From Azospirillum humicireducens (lineage in GTDB: Bacteria > Pseudomonadota > Alphaproteobacteria > Azospirillales > Azospirillaceae): a stretch of DNA of 64,000 nucleotides. Below are positions 51,496-61,524 of this stretch, in pieces. A program made the position numbers and the translations under genes. Below the pieces are notes generated by a model. It made no database searches. It saw only the letters and a program-made list of their open reading frames with translations, and was not told the DNA's origin. The stretch is from assembly GCF_001639105.2 (NCBI RefSeq), contig NZ_CP015285.1:2596501-2660500 (forward strand), in the 5' to 3' direction. Each line of letters begins with the position of its first letter. Positions within the stretch are counted from its first letter, which is position 1.

Positions 51496-51990
51496 TTACT
51501 CCGCGGCTTCCGCAACGGCGGCGCTGGCGACCGCTTTCGTCAACTCGAACAGGCGCTTGCGGACCGACGGGTCGCTGATCTTGTAATAGGCGCGGACCAG
51601 TTCCAACGTCTCGCGCTTGGCCATCGGATCGGGCTCGTAGGCGCCGGCGGAGCGCTCGTCCGACGCGCCCGCCTCATCGTCATCCTCGACACGGGCGGCG
51701 GCGGCATCGGCCGGCATGTCGTCGAAGAAGAAGGACACCGGCACGTCGAGCACGCGGCTGAGATCGAACAGGCGCGACGCGCCGATGCGGTTGGCGCCGC
51801 GCTCGTACTTCTGCACCTGCTGGAAGGTCAGGCCGATGGCCTCGCCCAGCTTCTCCTGGCTCATGCCGAGCAGCGTGCGGCGGAGACGGACGCGGGATCC
51901 GACATGGACGTCGATGGGATTCGGCTTTCCGGTCTTCGGACGGCCCGCACCCGCACGGCGCCCGCGCGGCGCCCCAGTTTCAGTCTGCAT
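51496..51990 (-). CDS. XRE-family transcriptional regulator
   Basis: A 164-residue protein with an HTH at residues 28-83: VGSRVRLRRTLLGMSQEKLGEAIGLTFQQVQKYERGANRIGASRL. This is the SinR/CI-like type widely conserved in alphaproteobacteria. A basic N-terminal extension and a 60-residue C-terminal helix (TLELVRAYYKISDPSVRKRLFELTKAVA) flank it. It lies between lnt and metK on the same strand. The target is not known. Confidence 0.9.
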   Translation of the reverse strand: MQTETGAPRGRRAGAGRPKTGKPNPIDVHVGSRVRLRRTLLGMSQEKLGEAIGLTFQQVQKYERGANRIGASRLFDLSRVLDVPVSFFFDDMPADAAAARVEDDDEAGASDERSAGAYEPDPMAKRETLELVRAYYKISDPSVRKRLFELTKAVASAAVAEAAE

Positions 51991-52120
51991 CTCGTTTATC
52001 CCTGCAACGGTTGTGCAACCTAGTTACGACATATCCACGTATGCAGTCAAGCCCGCTCCGGTCAAGCCGGATACACGAAATTGTTCTGCCTGTGGCGGGC
52101 TTATTGCCCGTAATGCTGCT

Positions 52121-53773
52121 TTACCGGTGATATCGCGAGGCCAAGGCCACCAGAAAACAGCCCAGAAGCCCTATGACGAAAATCCAGTCGCCCATGCGGG
52201 CATAGGCTGTGACGCCGTCTGGAGCTTTCGGCAATGTGGTATCGATGAAACCCCGCTCACCCAGTCCGAGCAAGTGTCTCACACGTCCGTAGGAATCCAC
52301 CACCCCGGATATTCCCGTATTCGCCACCCGGACCAGCGGCAGCCCTTCCTCCACGGCGCGGACCCGATTGATGGCGAAATGCTGGTGGGGGCCGGCGGTG
52401 CGGCCGTACCAGGCATCGTTGGTCAGGTTCAGCAGCCATCGCGGCCGGTCGGCCGTGTCGACCACCGCGGCGGGGAAGATGCTCTCGTAACAGATCAGCG
52501 GGCTGAAGGGCGGCAGGCCGGGCGCTTGGGCGCCGAGATGGAGGGTGCGTGGCCCCGGCCCGGCGGAGAATTCCGCCCCGTTGCCGGCGATGGCGCCGAC
52601 CGGCAACCATTGCCGCAACGGCATGTACTCGCCGAAGGGCACGAGGTGGAACTTGTCGTAGCTGGCGACCGCGGCGCCGCTGCCGTCCACCGCCACCATG
52701 CCGTTGTAGTAACGCCGCTCGCCGTCCTCGCCGACGGTGGTGCGGGGCGCTCCGGTGATCAGCAGCCCGCCGGGCGGCGTCACCGACGCCATGGCCTGCC
52801 GCACGCGGGCGTCATCTTCGATGAAGAAGGGGACGGCGGTCTCCGGCCAGATGATCACGGTGGGCGGCAGGGCGGCGGGATCGGCGGGAGGTTCGGCCGA
52901 CAGGGCGAGGTGGCTCTGGAAATTCTGCACCCGCTCGCCGGGCGCCCATTTCAGCCGCTGGTCGATGGCCGCCTGAACCAGCCGCAGCCTGACGCCGGGC
53001 ACCGGCTCGTCAACGGCGCCCGCCATCCTCCAGGCACCCCAGCCGCCGAGCGCGGCCAGCAGAGCCAGACCGGCGGCGACACCGGCCCAGGCACGGAGCG
53101 GCGTGGTGGCGCGGTCGGGCAGGGCGGCCGGCAACGAGGCCACCAGCACCGTGACCAGCGTCAGGCCATAGATGCCGAACAGCGACACGCTCTGCAGCAC
53201 CGGCAGCACCCCGACCCAGCCATAGCCGATCAGGTTCCATGGGAAACCGGTGAAGACATGGCCGCGCAGCCATTCCCACAGGCACCAGCAGGCGGCGAAC
53301 AGCAATGCGCGCGCCAGCCCGGCGCCGAAGCCGCGACGGCGCAGCAGGTGGAAGGACAGGGTGGCTCCGCCGCTGAACATCGCCAGCAGGATCGGCAGAC
53401 CGGCCGCCGACAGCGGCAGGGCCCACCAGAAGCGCTCGATGTCGGTGAACAGCGCGGCACTGATCCAGTAGAGCCCGAGCAGATGATGGCCGAACCCGAA
53501 GAACCAGCCGACCGCGAAGGCGCCCTTCTTCGTCTCGACCCCGTCCAGCAGCCAGATCAATCCGGGAAAGGCCAGCAGCAGCACCGGCAGCAGATCGACC
53601 GGCGGCAAGGCCAGCGTGGCAAGCCCGCCCAGCGCCATGGCGGCGGCCGCCCGGTGCCATCCCGTCAATGCGGACAGCCGTGCGGAGACACGGCCCAGCC
53701 GGGCCGGGACGGGCAGGGTGTCGGTTACGGTCAAGGCTGAAACTCCGGCGGCGGCAAAGGCAAGCGGCGCCAT
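52121..53773 (-). CDS. lnt: Apolipoprotein N-acyltransferase Lnt
   Basis: Lnt adds the third acyl chain to lipoproteins in the inner membrane. The 550-residue protein has about eight membrane helices (to residue ~240 and a last one at ~530) and a nitrilase-like domain. Its catalytic Glu-Lys-Cys are in IIWPETAVPFF, SYDKFHLVPFGEYMP and LICYESIFP. ATG 53773 is the longest start; a later ATG at about codon 46 would cut the first helix. The lipoproteins encoded here (MltA, the pseudo-protease) are likely substrates. Confidence 0.95.
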   Translation of the reverse strand: MAPLAFAAAGVSALTVTDTLPVPARLGRVSARLSALTGWHRAAAAMALGGLATLALPPVDLLPVLLLAFPGLIWLLDGVETKKGAFAVGWFFGFGHHLLGLYWISAALFTDIERFWWALPLSAAGLPILLAMFSGGATLSFHLLRRRGFGAGLARALLFAACWCLWEWLRGHVFTGFPWNLIGYGWVGVLPVLQSVSLFGIYGLTLVTVLVASLPAALPDRATTPLRAWAGVAAGLALLAALGGWGAWRMAGAVDEPVPGVRLRLVQAAIDQRLKWAPGERVQNFQSHLALSAEPPADPAALPPTVIIWPETAVPFFIEDDARVRQAMASVTPPGGLLITGAPRTTVGEDGERRYYNGMVAVDGSGAAVASYDKFHLVPFGEYMPLRQWLPVGAIAGNGAEFSAGPGPRTLHLGAQAPGLPPFSPLICYESIFPAAVVDTADRPRWLLNLTNDAWYGRTAGPHQHFAINRVRAVEEGLPLVRVANTGISGVVDSYGRVRHLLGLGERGFIDTTLPKAPDGVTAYARMGDWIFVIGLLGCFLVALASRYHR

Positions 53774-53879
53774 AGGTAATGTCGCCCGGCTGGAGCGCCA
53801 AGGTTCTTGTGGGCGGGGCTGGGTTGTGGAAGAGGGGACAGTGCAGAGCGCCCCTCTCCGTCTTTCAGGCCATCGACTT

Positions 53880-54836
53880 TCAGGCCGTCGCCGCCAGTTT
53901 GGAGCTGTTGGCCGGAACGTTGTGGACGCGCAGGCGCTTCAGGCGGCGGGAGTCTGCATCGACGATCTCGAACTCCAGGCCCGAGGGGTGGACCAGCCGT
54001 TCGCCCAGGCCCGGCACGCGGCCGGCGATGGAGACGACAAGGCCGCCGAGCGTGTCGATGTCCTCGCGCTCCTCCTCGGTCAGGACCGGGCCGACCCGGT
54101 CTTCGAAATCCTCGATGGGCAGGCGGGCGTCGGCGATCAGGCTGCCGTCGGGGCGTTCGACCAGCCGCGGGGCCGTGGCCTCGTCATGCTCGTCCTCGAT
54201 CTCGCCGACGATCTCCTCCACCAAATCCTCGATGGTGACGAGGCCGTCGATGCCGCCGAACTCGTCCACCACCAGCGCCATGTGCTGGCGGGTCTGGCGC
54301 ATCTGCACCAGCAGGTCGAGCACAGGCATGGAGGGGGCGACGATCTTCGCCTCGCGGATGATGCCGGTCAGATCCGGCCGGTGGCGCAGGCCCTCGGGCG
54401 AGATCGCCTGCTTCGCCAGCAGGGTCAGCACATCCTTGATGTGGATGATGCCGACCACGTCGTCCAGCGTCTCGCGGAACACCGGCAGGCGGGAATGGCC
54501 TTCCTCGGCGACGCGCTGGACCAGGGTGGGGAAGGGCGTCTCGATCCCGACCGCGATGATGTCGGCGCGCGGCACCATCACGTCGGCGACGGTGCGGTCG
54601 CGCAGCTTCAGGATGTTGGTCAACAGCGCACGCTCGCCGGATCCCAGCGAATCCTCGCCGTCCTCGCTGGCGGCATCGTTCAGGCCGGCGATCAGTTCCT
54701 CGATCGTGCCGCGCAGGGAATTGTCCTCGCGGCCGCCCCAGACGGTGCGGAGCCACCCCTTGAACAGGTGGCCCAGGGAATGGTCTTCGGCCCCGTGGTC
54801 ATCACGGGGCGTGCGACTGTCGGATATTTCGCTCAT
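53880..54836 (-). CDS. corC: CBS-domain and CorC/HlyC-type protein
   Basis: A 318-residue CorC/TlyC-like protein: two CBS domains (about residues 85-215, with RTVADVMVPRADIIAV and HIKDVLTLL) and a C-terminal transporter-associated CorC_HlyC domain (from about 225, DEHDEATAPRLVERPDGSLIADARLPIEDFE). It has been linked to magnesium and cobalt efflux but lacks the membrane DUF21 domain. It overlaps the ybeY stop by four bases (ATGA) in the usual miaB-phoH-ybeY-corC-lnt order. Confidence 0.93.
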   Translation of the reverse strand: MSEISDSRTPRDDHGAEDHSLGHLFKGWLRTVWGGREDNSLRGTIEELIAGLNDAASEDGEDSLGSGERALLTNILKLRDRTVADVMVPRADIIAVGIETPFPTLVQRVAEEGHSRLPVFRETLDDVVGIIHIKDVLTLLAKQAISPEGLRHRPDLTGIIREAKIVAPSMPVLDLLVQMRQTRQHMALVVDEFGGIDGLVTIEDLVEEIVGEIEDEHDEATAPRLVERPDGSLIADARLPIEDFEDRVGPVLTEEEREDIDTLGGLVVSIAGRVPGLGERLVHPSGLEFEIVDADSRRLKRLRVHNVPANSSKLAATA

Positions 54837-55335
54837 CGGTCCGGCGGTTGGTGGTTGGCGGCGTAAGGATCGTCGATTCCGAGGCTGGCAAGCAACCGGG
54901 TTTCCAGCGCTTCCATCTCCTCGGCCTCGTCGTCCGTCTCGTGATCATAGCCCAGCAGATGCAGAACACCATGCATCACAAGGTGAGTCAGATGGTCTTT
55001 GAAGTTTTTCCGCTGTTCGGAGGCTTCGCGGGCGACCGTTTCATAGGCCAGGATGACATCGCCCAGCATGACGGGCGCGCCGTCCTGCGCTTCCGGCTCC
55101 TCCGCTTCGGTGAGGGCGAAGGACAACACGTTGGTCGGCTTGTCCTTGCCGCGATACTCTCGGTTCAGCCTGTGGACCAGCGCATCGTCGGCCAGGACGA
55201 CCGACAGCTCGGCCGGTCCTTCCTCGTCGTCATAGGCGGCACCCAGGGCGGCAAGCGCCGCGCGCTCGGCCAGCCACTCGGCGTCCTCGGCCCAGTCGCC
55301 GGCTTCACGTGAAACAGTGATGTCAACGGCGCTGG

Positions 55336-55339
<4 letters not shown>
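54833..55339 (-). CDS. ybeY: Endoribonuclease YbeY
   Basis: YbeY is a zinc-dependent single-strand RNase in rRNA maturation and quality control. The 168-residue protein has the metal-binding signature HGVLHLLGYDH near residues 122-132 and NREYRGKDKPTNVLSF. A parS-like site sits in codons 8-12, read as V-S-R-E. It overlaps phoH (ATGA) and corC. Confidence 0.96.
55301..55316. promoter_or_regulatory. parS: parS-like site inside ybeY
   Basis: GGCTTCACGTGAAACA matches 14 of 16 consensus positions. The right arm and TTCACGTGAA centre are intact. It is in the first codons of ybeY, about 43 kb from the probable oriC. Confidence 0.6.
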
Positions 55340-56426
<1,087 letters not shown>

Positions 56427-56430
<4 letters not shown>

Positions 56431-57821
56431 GCGCTTGCCTCCAAGGTTACGGCAGGCTGTAGGGGAGAGGCGGTGATGTATTCGCCGGTCACCACCGTGC
56501 CGGCGAGGCTGTTGGCCAGCGCGGCGTCGACCCGCACCTCGACGATGCGGCCGAGCAGCCGCTCGTTCGCCTCGGCATGGACCGACTGCATCCACGGGCT
56601 GCGGCCCAGCAGCTGGCCGTCGCGGCGGCCGACCCGGTCGAACAGGACCGGCACGCTGCGTCCGACGAAGCCGTGGTTGAAGGCGACCTGCTGGGCGTTC
56701 AGCAACTGCTGCAGCGCCGCCAGACGGGACTCCTTCACCTCTTCCGGCAGCTGGGCGCCGTCGACGGATGCCGGCGTGCCGGGGCGCGGGCTGTATTTGA
56801 AGGAGTAGGCCTGGGCATAGCCGATGTCGGTGACCAGCTTCAGCGTTGCGGCGAAATCGGCATCGCTCTCGCCGGGGAAGCCGACGATGAAGTCGCCGGA
56901 CATCGCCAGATCGGGTTTGGCGCTGCGCAGCCGGTCGACCAGACGGCGATAGTCGTCGGCGCTGTGCTTGCGGTTCATCGCCGCCAGGATGCGGTCCGAC
57001 CCGGCCTGCACCGGCAGATGCAGGTAAGGCATCAGCTGCGGCACCTCGGCATGGGCGCGGATCAGGTCGTCGGCCATGTCGCGCGGGTGCGACGTGGTGT
57101 AGCGGATGCGCTCCAGCCCGTCGATCTCGGCCAGCTCGCGGATCAGTCGGCCGAGGCCCCAGGTCGAGCCATCCGGCCCGTCGCCGTGCCAGGCGTTGAC
57201 GTTCTGGCCCAGCAGGGTGATCTCGCGCGTGCCTCCGGCGACAAGCCGTTTTGCTTCCGCAACGATCTGCTCGGCAGGGCGGGAGAACTCGGCGCCGCGG
57301 GTGTAGGGCACGACGCAGAAGGTGCAGAACTTGTCGCAGCCCTCCTGCACCGCCAGGAAAGCGGAGACGCCTTGGGATCCCGCCTCCTCCGGCAGGAAGT
57401 CGAACTTGGATTCGGCCGGGAAATCGGTGTTCAGCACGCTGCCGGCGGCGCGGCTGGCCTTCGCTACCATCTCCGGCAGGGTGTGGTAGGTCTGCGGGCC
57501 GAAAACCATGTCGACGAAGGGGGCACGGGCGACGATCTCCTCGCCTTCGGCCTGGGCGACACAGCCGGCGACCGCCAGGATCATCCGGCCGTCCTCGGTC
57601 TCCGCCTTGCGGTCCTTCATCTGGCGCAGGCGCCCCAGCTCGGAGAAGACCTTTTCGGCCGCCTTCTCGCGGATGTGGCAGGTGTTCAGGATCACCATGT
57701 CGGCGCCGTCCGGCTCATCGACCGGTTGGTAGCCCAGCGGTGCCAGGACATCCGCCATCCGGGCGGAGTCATAGACGTTCATCTGGCAGCCCCAGGTCTT
57801 GATGAACAGCTTCTTGGTCAA
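56427..57821 (-). CDS. miaB: tRNA-2-methylthio-N6-dimethylallyladenosine synthase MiaB
   Basis: MiaB is a radical-SAM enzyme that adds the methylthio group at A37. The 464-residue protein has the N-terminal cluster cysteines (KTWGCQMN and AGCVAQAEG) and the radical-[18 protein letters not shown], plus a C-terminal TRAM domain. Start TTG 57821 has GGAAGGG six bases upstream; no ATG or GTG precedes it in frame after the last stop. The first gene of the miaB-phoH-ybeY-corC run. Confidence 0.96.
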
Positions 57822-57927
57822 CCCGCACCCTTCCGCTTGGAACCAAAACGAATAGCGCGCTCACGATGTTGCGTGGCGCGCGGCGCGCCGTCCGTCCGGC
57901 GTCGCTCCTGAAAAGATGGTATCGCGT

Positions 57928-57962
57928 GTGGGGCGAATCGAGTCAATCCCGCTTCGCCCCAC
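57928..57962 (-). terminator. Hairpin between the GNAT gene and miaB
   Basis: GTGGGGCGAA (57928-57937) pairs with TTCGCCCCAC (57953-57962), a 10-bp stem with a 15-base loop. On the minus strand only a short CTTTTC follows some distance on. It lies 40 bp past the GNAT stop. Confidence 0.55.
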
Positions 57963-58001
57963 CCATGCGTGCAAGACCCCGGTCTGCGCGATGGGGTTCG
58001 G

Positions 58002-58706
58002 TCACGCCGTTCCGGCCTGCAGCCCGCCGCGCCAGAACCAGTCGGTCCGCCGCACGCGGTCAGTCCAGAGTCGCTCCGCCGCCGTCCGTGCGAAAAGGGC
58101 GCTGAAAGGGACGGGGGGTTCTCCGGTCTGGATGCCGGCCGGCATGTCGAGGGACTGCGCCAGCACCGGGGTGGCGCCGACGGTGCCGTCCTGCGCGCCC
58201 ACCGGTTCCGGCCTGCCGATCATGCCGGCGGCGCCGGACAGCGCGCCTTCGACCAGTTCCAGGCCCAGCAGCCGGTTCATGTCGACCGGACCCGGCATCT
58301 CCATGCCCAGCGTCAGGGTGCGGGAGAAGCCGAACCGCTCGTAATAGGGGGCGTCGCCGACCAGGATCACCGACTTGTGGCCCAGCGCCACCGCCTTGTT
58401 CAGGCTCATCCGGATCAGCTTGCTGCCCAGTCCGCTGCCCTGCAGATGGGCGGCGACGGCGATGGGGCCGAGCAGGATGGACGGGGTGGCGCCGCCGACC
58501 AGGATCGGCCAATAGCGGATGGTGCCCACCACCACCTCGCGCCCATGCTCGTCATGCTCGATGGCGACGAGGTTCAGGGCGGGGATGGAGTCGATGCCGT
58601 CGCGCAGCCGGTAGGCGGTCTTGGAAAAGCGGTCGGGGCCGAACGACGCGTCCAGCAGGGCTTCGATGGCGGCGGCGTGCTTCGGCTCTTCGACGGTGAT
58701 GATCAT
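58002..58706 (-). CDS. GNAT-family N-acetyltransferase (YhbS-like)
   Basis: A 234-residue acetyltransferase. The acetyl-CoA loop [15 protein letters not shown] is near residues 88-102 and [14 protein letters not shown] segment [12 protein letters not shown] follows, as in YhbS-type GNAT proteins. The C-terminal 100 residues are longer than the bare GNAT fold and unassigned. ATG 58706 gives [10 protein letters not shown]; a longer frame to 58943 has no conserved sequence. Substrate unknown. Confidence 0.88.
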   Translation of the reverse strand: MIITVEEPKHAAAIEALLDASFGPDRFSKTAYRLRDGIDSIPALNLVAIEHDEHGREVVVGTIRYWPILVGGATPSILLGPIAVAAHLQGSGLGSKLIRMSLNKAVALGHKSVILVGDAPYYERFGFSRTLTLGMEMPGPVDMNRLLGLELVEGALSGAAGMIGRPEPVGAQDGTVGATPVLAQSLDMPAGIQTGEPPVPFSALFARTAAERLWTDRVRRTDWFWRGGLQAGTA

Positions 58707-59161
58707 GCGTGGGGCTCCCGGCGGGAAGAAGGTCTTCTCAGAAGTCTTCTGAAGGGCGGATCGCGCCGCCGCCGGAAGGCCGGGGGTGTCAGGTCCCCGA
58801 TGTGCCTTTGGCGTCCGCACGCGACCCAAGGACGGCCGCAACCGCGATGCGCGGTGCGAGGCTCCGTCGTCGGATGCGAAGGGCGTGCGAACGGGACATG
58901 GACAAGGCTCATCGGCCGTTGCTGGGACTTGCGCATATATCATCGTCGTCCCTCCGTCGCAAGACCGTGGAGACCCGGGGACTGTGCATGACTGTATCGA
59001 TCCCGGTGCGTGGATGTCGCAGCTTTGTCCGGCCGGGTTCTGGACAGTGGGGAAGGCCGACTTTATTCTGCGCTGAACCGCCGCCCAGCCACCCGGACCC
59101 CCGGCCGCCAGTCCTTTTTCGGCCGGCCCCGTCCTCGGATCGTCTGCCAGGATCGCCAGAC
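58707..59161. other. Divergent intergenic region between GNAT gene and apaG
   Basis: These 455 bp contain no convincing gene. On the minus strand TTGCGA (58959-58964) and TATATG (58936-58941) with a 17-bp spacer form a good promoter for the GNAT gene, leaving a leader of about 225 bases. A 15-bp inverted repeat TCAGAAGTCTTCTGA lies at 58738-58752, close to its start. No clear apaG promoter was seen; the last 150 bp are GC-rich with CCCGGACCCCCGG-like dyads. Confidence 0.5.
58936..58964 (-). promoter_or_regulatory. Candidate sigma-70 promoter of the GNAT gene
   Basis: Minus-strand -35 TTGCGA (58964-58959) and -10 TATATG (58941-58936) are separated by 17 bp. The spacing is ideal and the -10 is a good match, in GC-rich surroundings. 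Confidence 0.55.
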
Positions 59162-59554
59162 ATGTACACTGCCGTCACCCATGACATCCGCGTCACCGTC
59201 CAGCCCGTGTTCCTGGAAGACCAGTCGGCCCCAGCCGAGAGCCGCTTCGTCTGGGCCTACCATGTGCGCATCGAGAACGAGGGCAGCGAGACGGTCCAAC
59301 TGCGCACCCGCCACTGGCGCATCACCGACGCCATGGGCCGCGTGCAGGAGGTGCGGGGCCCCGGCGTGGTCGGCGAGCAGCCGGTCCTGGAGCCCGGCGA
59401 CCATTTCGAATACACCAGCGGCACGCCGCTGGGCACGCCGTCCGGCATCATGGCCGGCACCTACGGCATGGAGGGGGCGGATGGCCGCGCGTTCGACGTG
59501 ACCATCCCGGCCTTCTCGCTCGACAGCCCGCACCAGCCGATGCAGCTGAACTGA
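59162..59554 (+). CDS. apaG: ApaG protein
   Basis: ApaG/CorD is a 130-residue immunoglobulin-like beta-sandwich (DUF525). It has [22 protein letters not shown] and the C-terminal [22 protein letters not shown]. Homologues bind divalent cations or nucleotides and its cellular role is unclear. ATG 59162 fits family N-termini. It stands alone on the plus strand here, without the rsmA-apaH neighbours of enterobacteria. Confidence 0.93.
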   Translation: MYTAVTHDIRVTVQPVFLEDQSAPAESRFVWAYHVRIENEGSETVQLRTRHWRITDAMGRVQEVRGPGVVGEQPVLEPGDHFEYTSGTPLGTPSGIMAGTYGMEGADGRAFDVTIPAFSLDSPHQPMQLN

Positions 59555-59642
59555 TCGGACGACCCGACCGACCGGCAAATCCGACGCACATGAATAGTAC
59601 AACGGAATTTGTGTATATATGGGAAGAAATTAACACTCAGCT

Positions 59643-59671
59643 TTGACAATCCGCATGGCTGTCCGTACTTT
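59643..59671 (+). promoter_or_regulatory. Candidate sigma-70 promoter of folE
   Basis: TTGACA at 59643-59648 is a perfect -35 box. TACTTT at 59666-59671 follows after exactly 17 bp. The region just upstream is AT-rich (GTGTATATATGGG). This would start transcription near 59678, giving a leader of about 260 bases before folE. Confidence 0.65.
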
Positions 59672-59938
59672 ATCCATCGCTTGACGACCATGGGTCCGAC
59701 CCTATCTACCGGCTTCCGAATGGCGCCCGGAGACGGATACCGGGCGGAAATGGGAAGGCGGACGCCGCCACTCCGTTCATGGATTAGGTGCTTTTCGTCT
59801 TGCGAGCCGTTCGGCTGATCCGCCGAGGCATCGGCTTCGTACTGACGCTGGACACTATGGGCGTGTTGCGCGACAGCTCTCGGTTCACGGCAACCGGCTT
59901 CGCGCAGGGCGTTTCCCAGTATTGGAAAGGATGTTCCC
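59672..59938 (+). promoter_or_regulatory. Hairpin-rich leader RNA upstream of folE
   Basis: A 267-base leader with five nested or successive stems. Stem 1 is CTTCC/GGAAG (59713-59757) enclosing a 6x6 purine-rich internal loop and CGCCCGG/CCGGGCG (59724-59746). Then GGCGG/CCGCC (59757-59769), AGCCG/CGGCT (59805-59816), GCCGA/TCGGC (59822-59835) and TGCGCGA/TCGCGCA (59867-59906) enclosing CGGTT/AACCG. Complementary ACCCTATC and GATTAGGT segments may close the first domain. I recognise no known riboswitch class. No convincing ORF fits. Confidence 0.55.
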
Positions 59939-60613
59939 GTGACGGCTACCAAGACCCCGCACGTCAACCCCCCGGCGGTCGACAATGTGCTTCGCGGCCC
60001 CGGACTGTCCCGGCCCGACACCATCGCCCGTCCGTCACGCGCCGAAGCGGAGGAAGCCGTGCGGACCCTGATCCGCTGGGCCGGCGACGATCCGGCGCGC
60101 GAAGGTCTGGTCGGCACGCCCGACCGCGTCGTCCGCTCCTACGACGAGTTCTTCGCCGGCTATCGCATCGACCCGGTCGAGATCCTGTCGCGCACCTTCG
60201 AGGAGACCGACGGCTACGACGAGATGGTCATTCTGCGCGACATCCGGGTGGAGTCCTACTGCGAGCACCACATGGTGCCGATCATCGGCAAGGCCCATGT
60301 CGCCTATCTGCCGCGCCGCCGCGTCGTCGGCATCTCCAAGCTGGCGCGTCTGGTCGAGGCCTATGGCAAGCGCCTGCAGATCCAGGAGAAGATGACTGCC
60401 CAGATCGCCAACACGATCGACGAGGTCCTTCAGCCCGAAGGCGTCGCCGTGGTGGTCGAGGCGCAGCACCAGTGCATGACCACCCGTGGCGTCCACAAGA
60501 CCGGCGTGACCATGGTGACCAGCCGCATGCTGGGCGCCTTCCGTACCGATCCCTCCACCCGCCGCGAATTCCTGACGATGATCGGCAATCCGTCCTCGCG
60601 CGGCGGCGAATGA
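59939..60613 (+). CDS. folE: GTP cyclohydrolase I
   Basis: FolE converts GTP to dihydroneopterin triphosphate for folate and queuosine synthesis. The 224-residue protein has the zinc ligands in YCEHH and HQCMTTRGV and the [17 protein letters not shown] and [17 protein letters not shown] motifs. The start is GTG 59939, with GGAAAGG nine to fifteen bases upstream. The first 25 residues are variable. The next gene, ybaK, follows after 92 bp. Confidence 0.96.
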   Translation: MTATKTPHVNPPAVDNVLRGPGLSRPDTIARPSRAEAEEAVRTLIRWAGDDPAREGLVGTPDRVVRSYDEFFAGYRIDPVEILSRTFEETDGYDEMVILRDIRVESYCEHHMVPIIGKAHVAYLPRRRVVGISKLARLVEAYGKRLQIQEKMTAQIANTIDEVLQPEGVAVVVEAQHQCMTTRGVHKTGVTMVTSRMLGAFRTDPSTRREFLTMIGNPSSRGGE

Positions 60614-60705
60614 CCATCTCCCTCTCCCGCAATGGGAGGGGGCTTTACACCCATCGCAGCGCCTGCCAAGCTCCCGCCGCTGTTTTCCAGTGAGCGGTGC
60701 GGAGC

Positions 60706-61188
60706 ATGGCGGCTAAGGTCACACCGGCGGTCAATGCGGCGAAGGCGGCGGGCGTCGGCTTCCGGCTGATGGAGTACGACTACGACCCGTCGGCCGACGC
60801 CATCGGCCTGCACGCCGCCGAATCGCTCGGGCTCGATCCCGCCATCGTCTACAAGACCCTGATCGTCCAGCTGGAGCCGAAGGCGCTGGCCTGCGCCGTC
60901 ATTCCGGTCGCGGCGAAGTTGGATTTGAAGGCCATTGCAGCGGCGGCAAAGGCGAAGAAGGCCGATCTTGCCGACCCGGCGCTGGCGGAAAAGACCACAG
61001 GCTTCCTGGTCGGCGGCATCAGCCCGCTGGGCCAGAAGAAGGCCCTGCCGACCTTTATCGACGCGAGCGCCGAGGCGCTGCCGGAAATGGTGGTGAATGG
61101 CGGACGGCGCGGCCTTCAGATCGTGCTGGCTCCCGCCGATCTCGCCAAGGCGACGAATGCGGCGGTCTGCGCCATCGTGGCCCATTGA
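60706..61188 (+). CDS. ybaK: Cys-tRNA(Pro)/Cys-tRNA(Cys) deacylase YbaK
   Basis: YbaK (EbsC) hydrolyses mischarged Cys-tRNA(Pro). The 160-residue protein has the family's IVYKTLIVQLEPKALACAVIPV with the catalytic lysine, and GFLVGGISPLGQKKALPTFID. ATG 60706 gives the family N-terminus MAAKVTPAVNAAKAAG; GTG 60697 would add three residues. A tRNA-Arg gene lies downstream on the opposite strand. Confidence 0.93.
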   Translation: MAAKVTPAVNAAKAAGVGFRLMEYDYDPSADAIGLHAAESLGLDPAIVYKTLIVQLEPKALACAVIPVAAKLDLKAIAAAAKAKKADLADPALAEKTTGFLVGGISPLGQKKALPTFIDASAEALPEMVVNGGRRGLQIVLAPADLAKATNAAVCAIVAH

Positions 61189-61244
61189 TTGCCGCGCATC
61201 GGACGTTGCCCGCTGAACCCGGAACGCTGAACCCGAAAGGGCGG

Positions 61245-61321
61245 TGGTGACCCCGGCAGGACTCGAACCTGCTGCCTCAAGTTTAGGAAACTCGCGCTCT
61301 ATCCTGATGAGCTACGGGGCC
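61245..61321 (-). tRNA. tRNA-Arg (anticodon CCT)
   Basis: The minus strand folds as a complete cloverleaf. GGCCCCG pairs with CGGGGTC (one G-U), the D arm is GCTC/GAGC, and the anticodon arm CGAGT/ACTTG holds the loop TTCCTAA with anticodon CCT. The T arm is GCAGG-TTCGAGT-CCTGC. The discriminator A is followed by an encoded CCA. It decodes AGG. Confidence 0.97.
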
Positions 61322-61374
61322 ACTTGCGCCGCACCTTAACGGTTTCGCCGGGAAGGGGAAAGTGGCTTTTGGTG

Positions 61375-61488
61375 AGGGCAATCGCATTTGAAATCTAGAG
61401 TCCTATGAAGGGACTTCCGTCATCCCCGCCTTCGCGGGGATGACGGGTTTCCTTGGAAAGGAGCATGATCTTCATATGCGATTGCCCT
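61375..61488. repeat. MITE-like element with terminal inverted repeats
   Basis: The ends AGGGCAATCGCATTTGAA and TTCATATGCGATTGCCCT are inverted repeats matching in 17 of 18 bases. A perfect 13-bp hairpin CCGTCATCCCCGC/GCGGGGATGACGG (61417-61446) of the CGTCATCCCCGC family lies between them. There is no ORF inside. No clear target-site duplication is seen. Confidence 0.75.
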
Positions 61489-61524
61489 GCTGTGAAATGC
61501 GCGCGGGGCATCCCGGCAGAAACG

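Noticed and set aside
59609..59818. A 69-codon ORF in the folE leader
   Set aside because: It has no convincing ribosome binding site, unusual composition, and overlaps the promoter and structured RNA.
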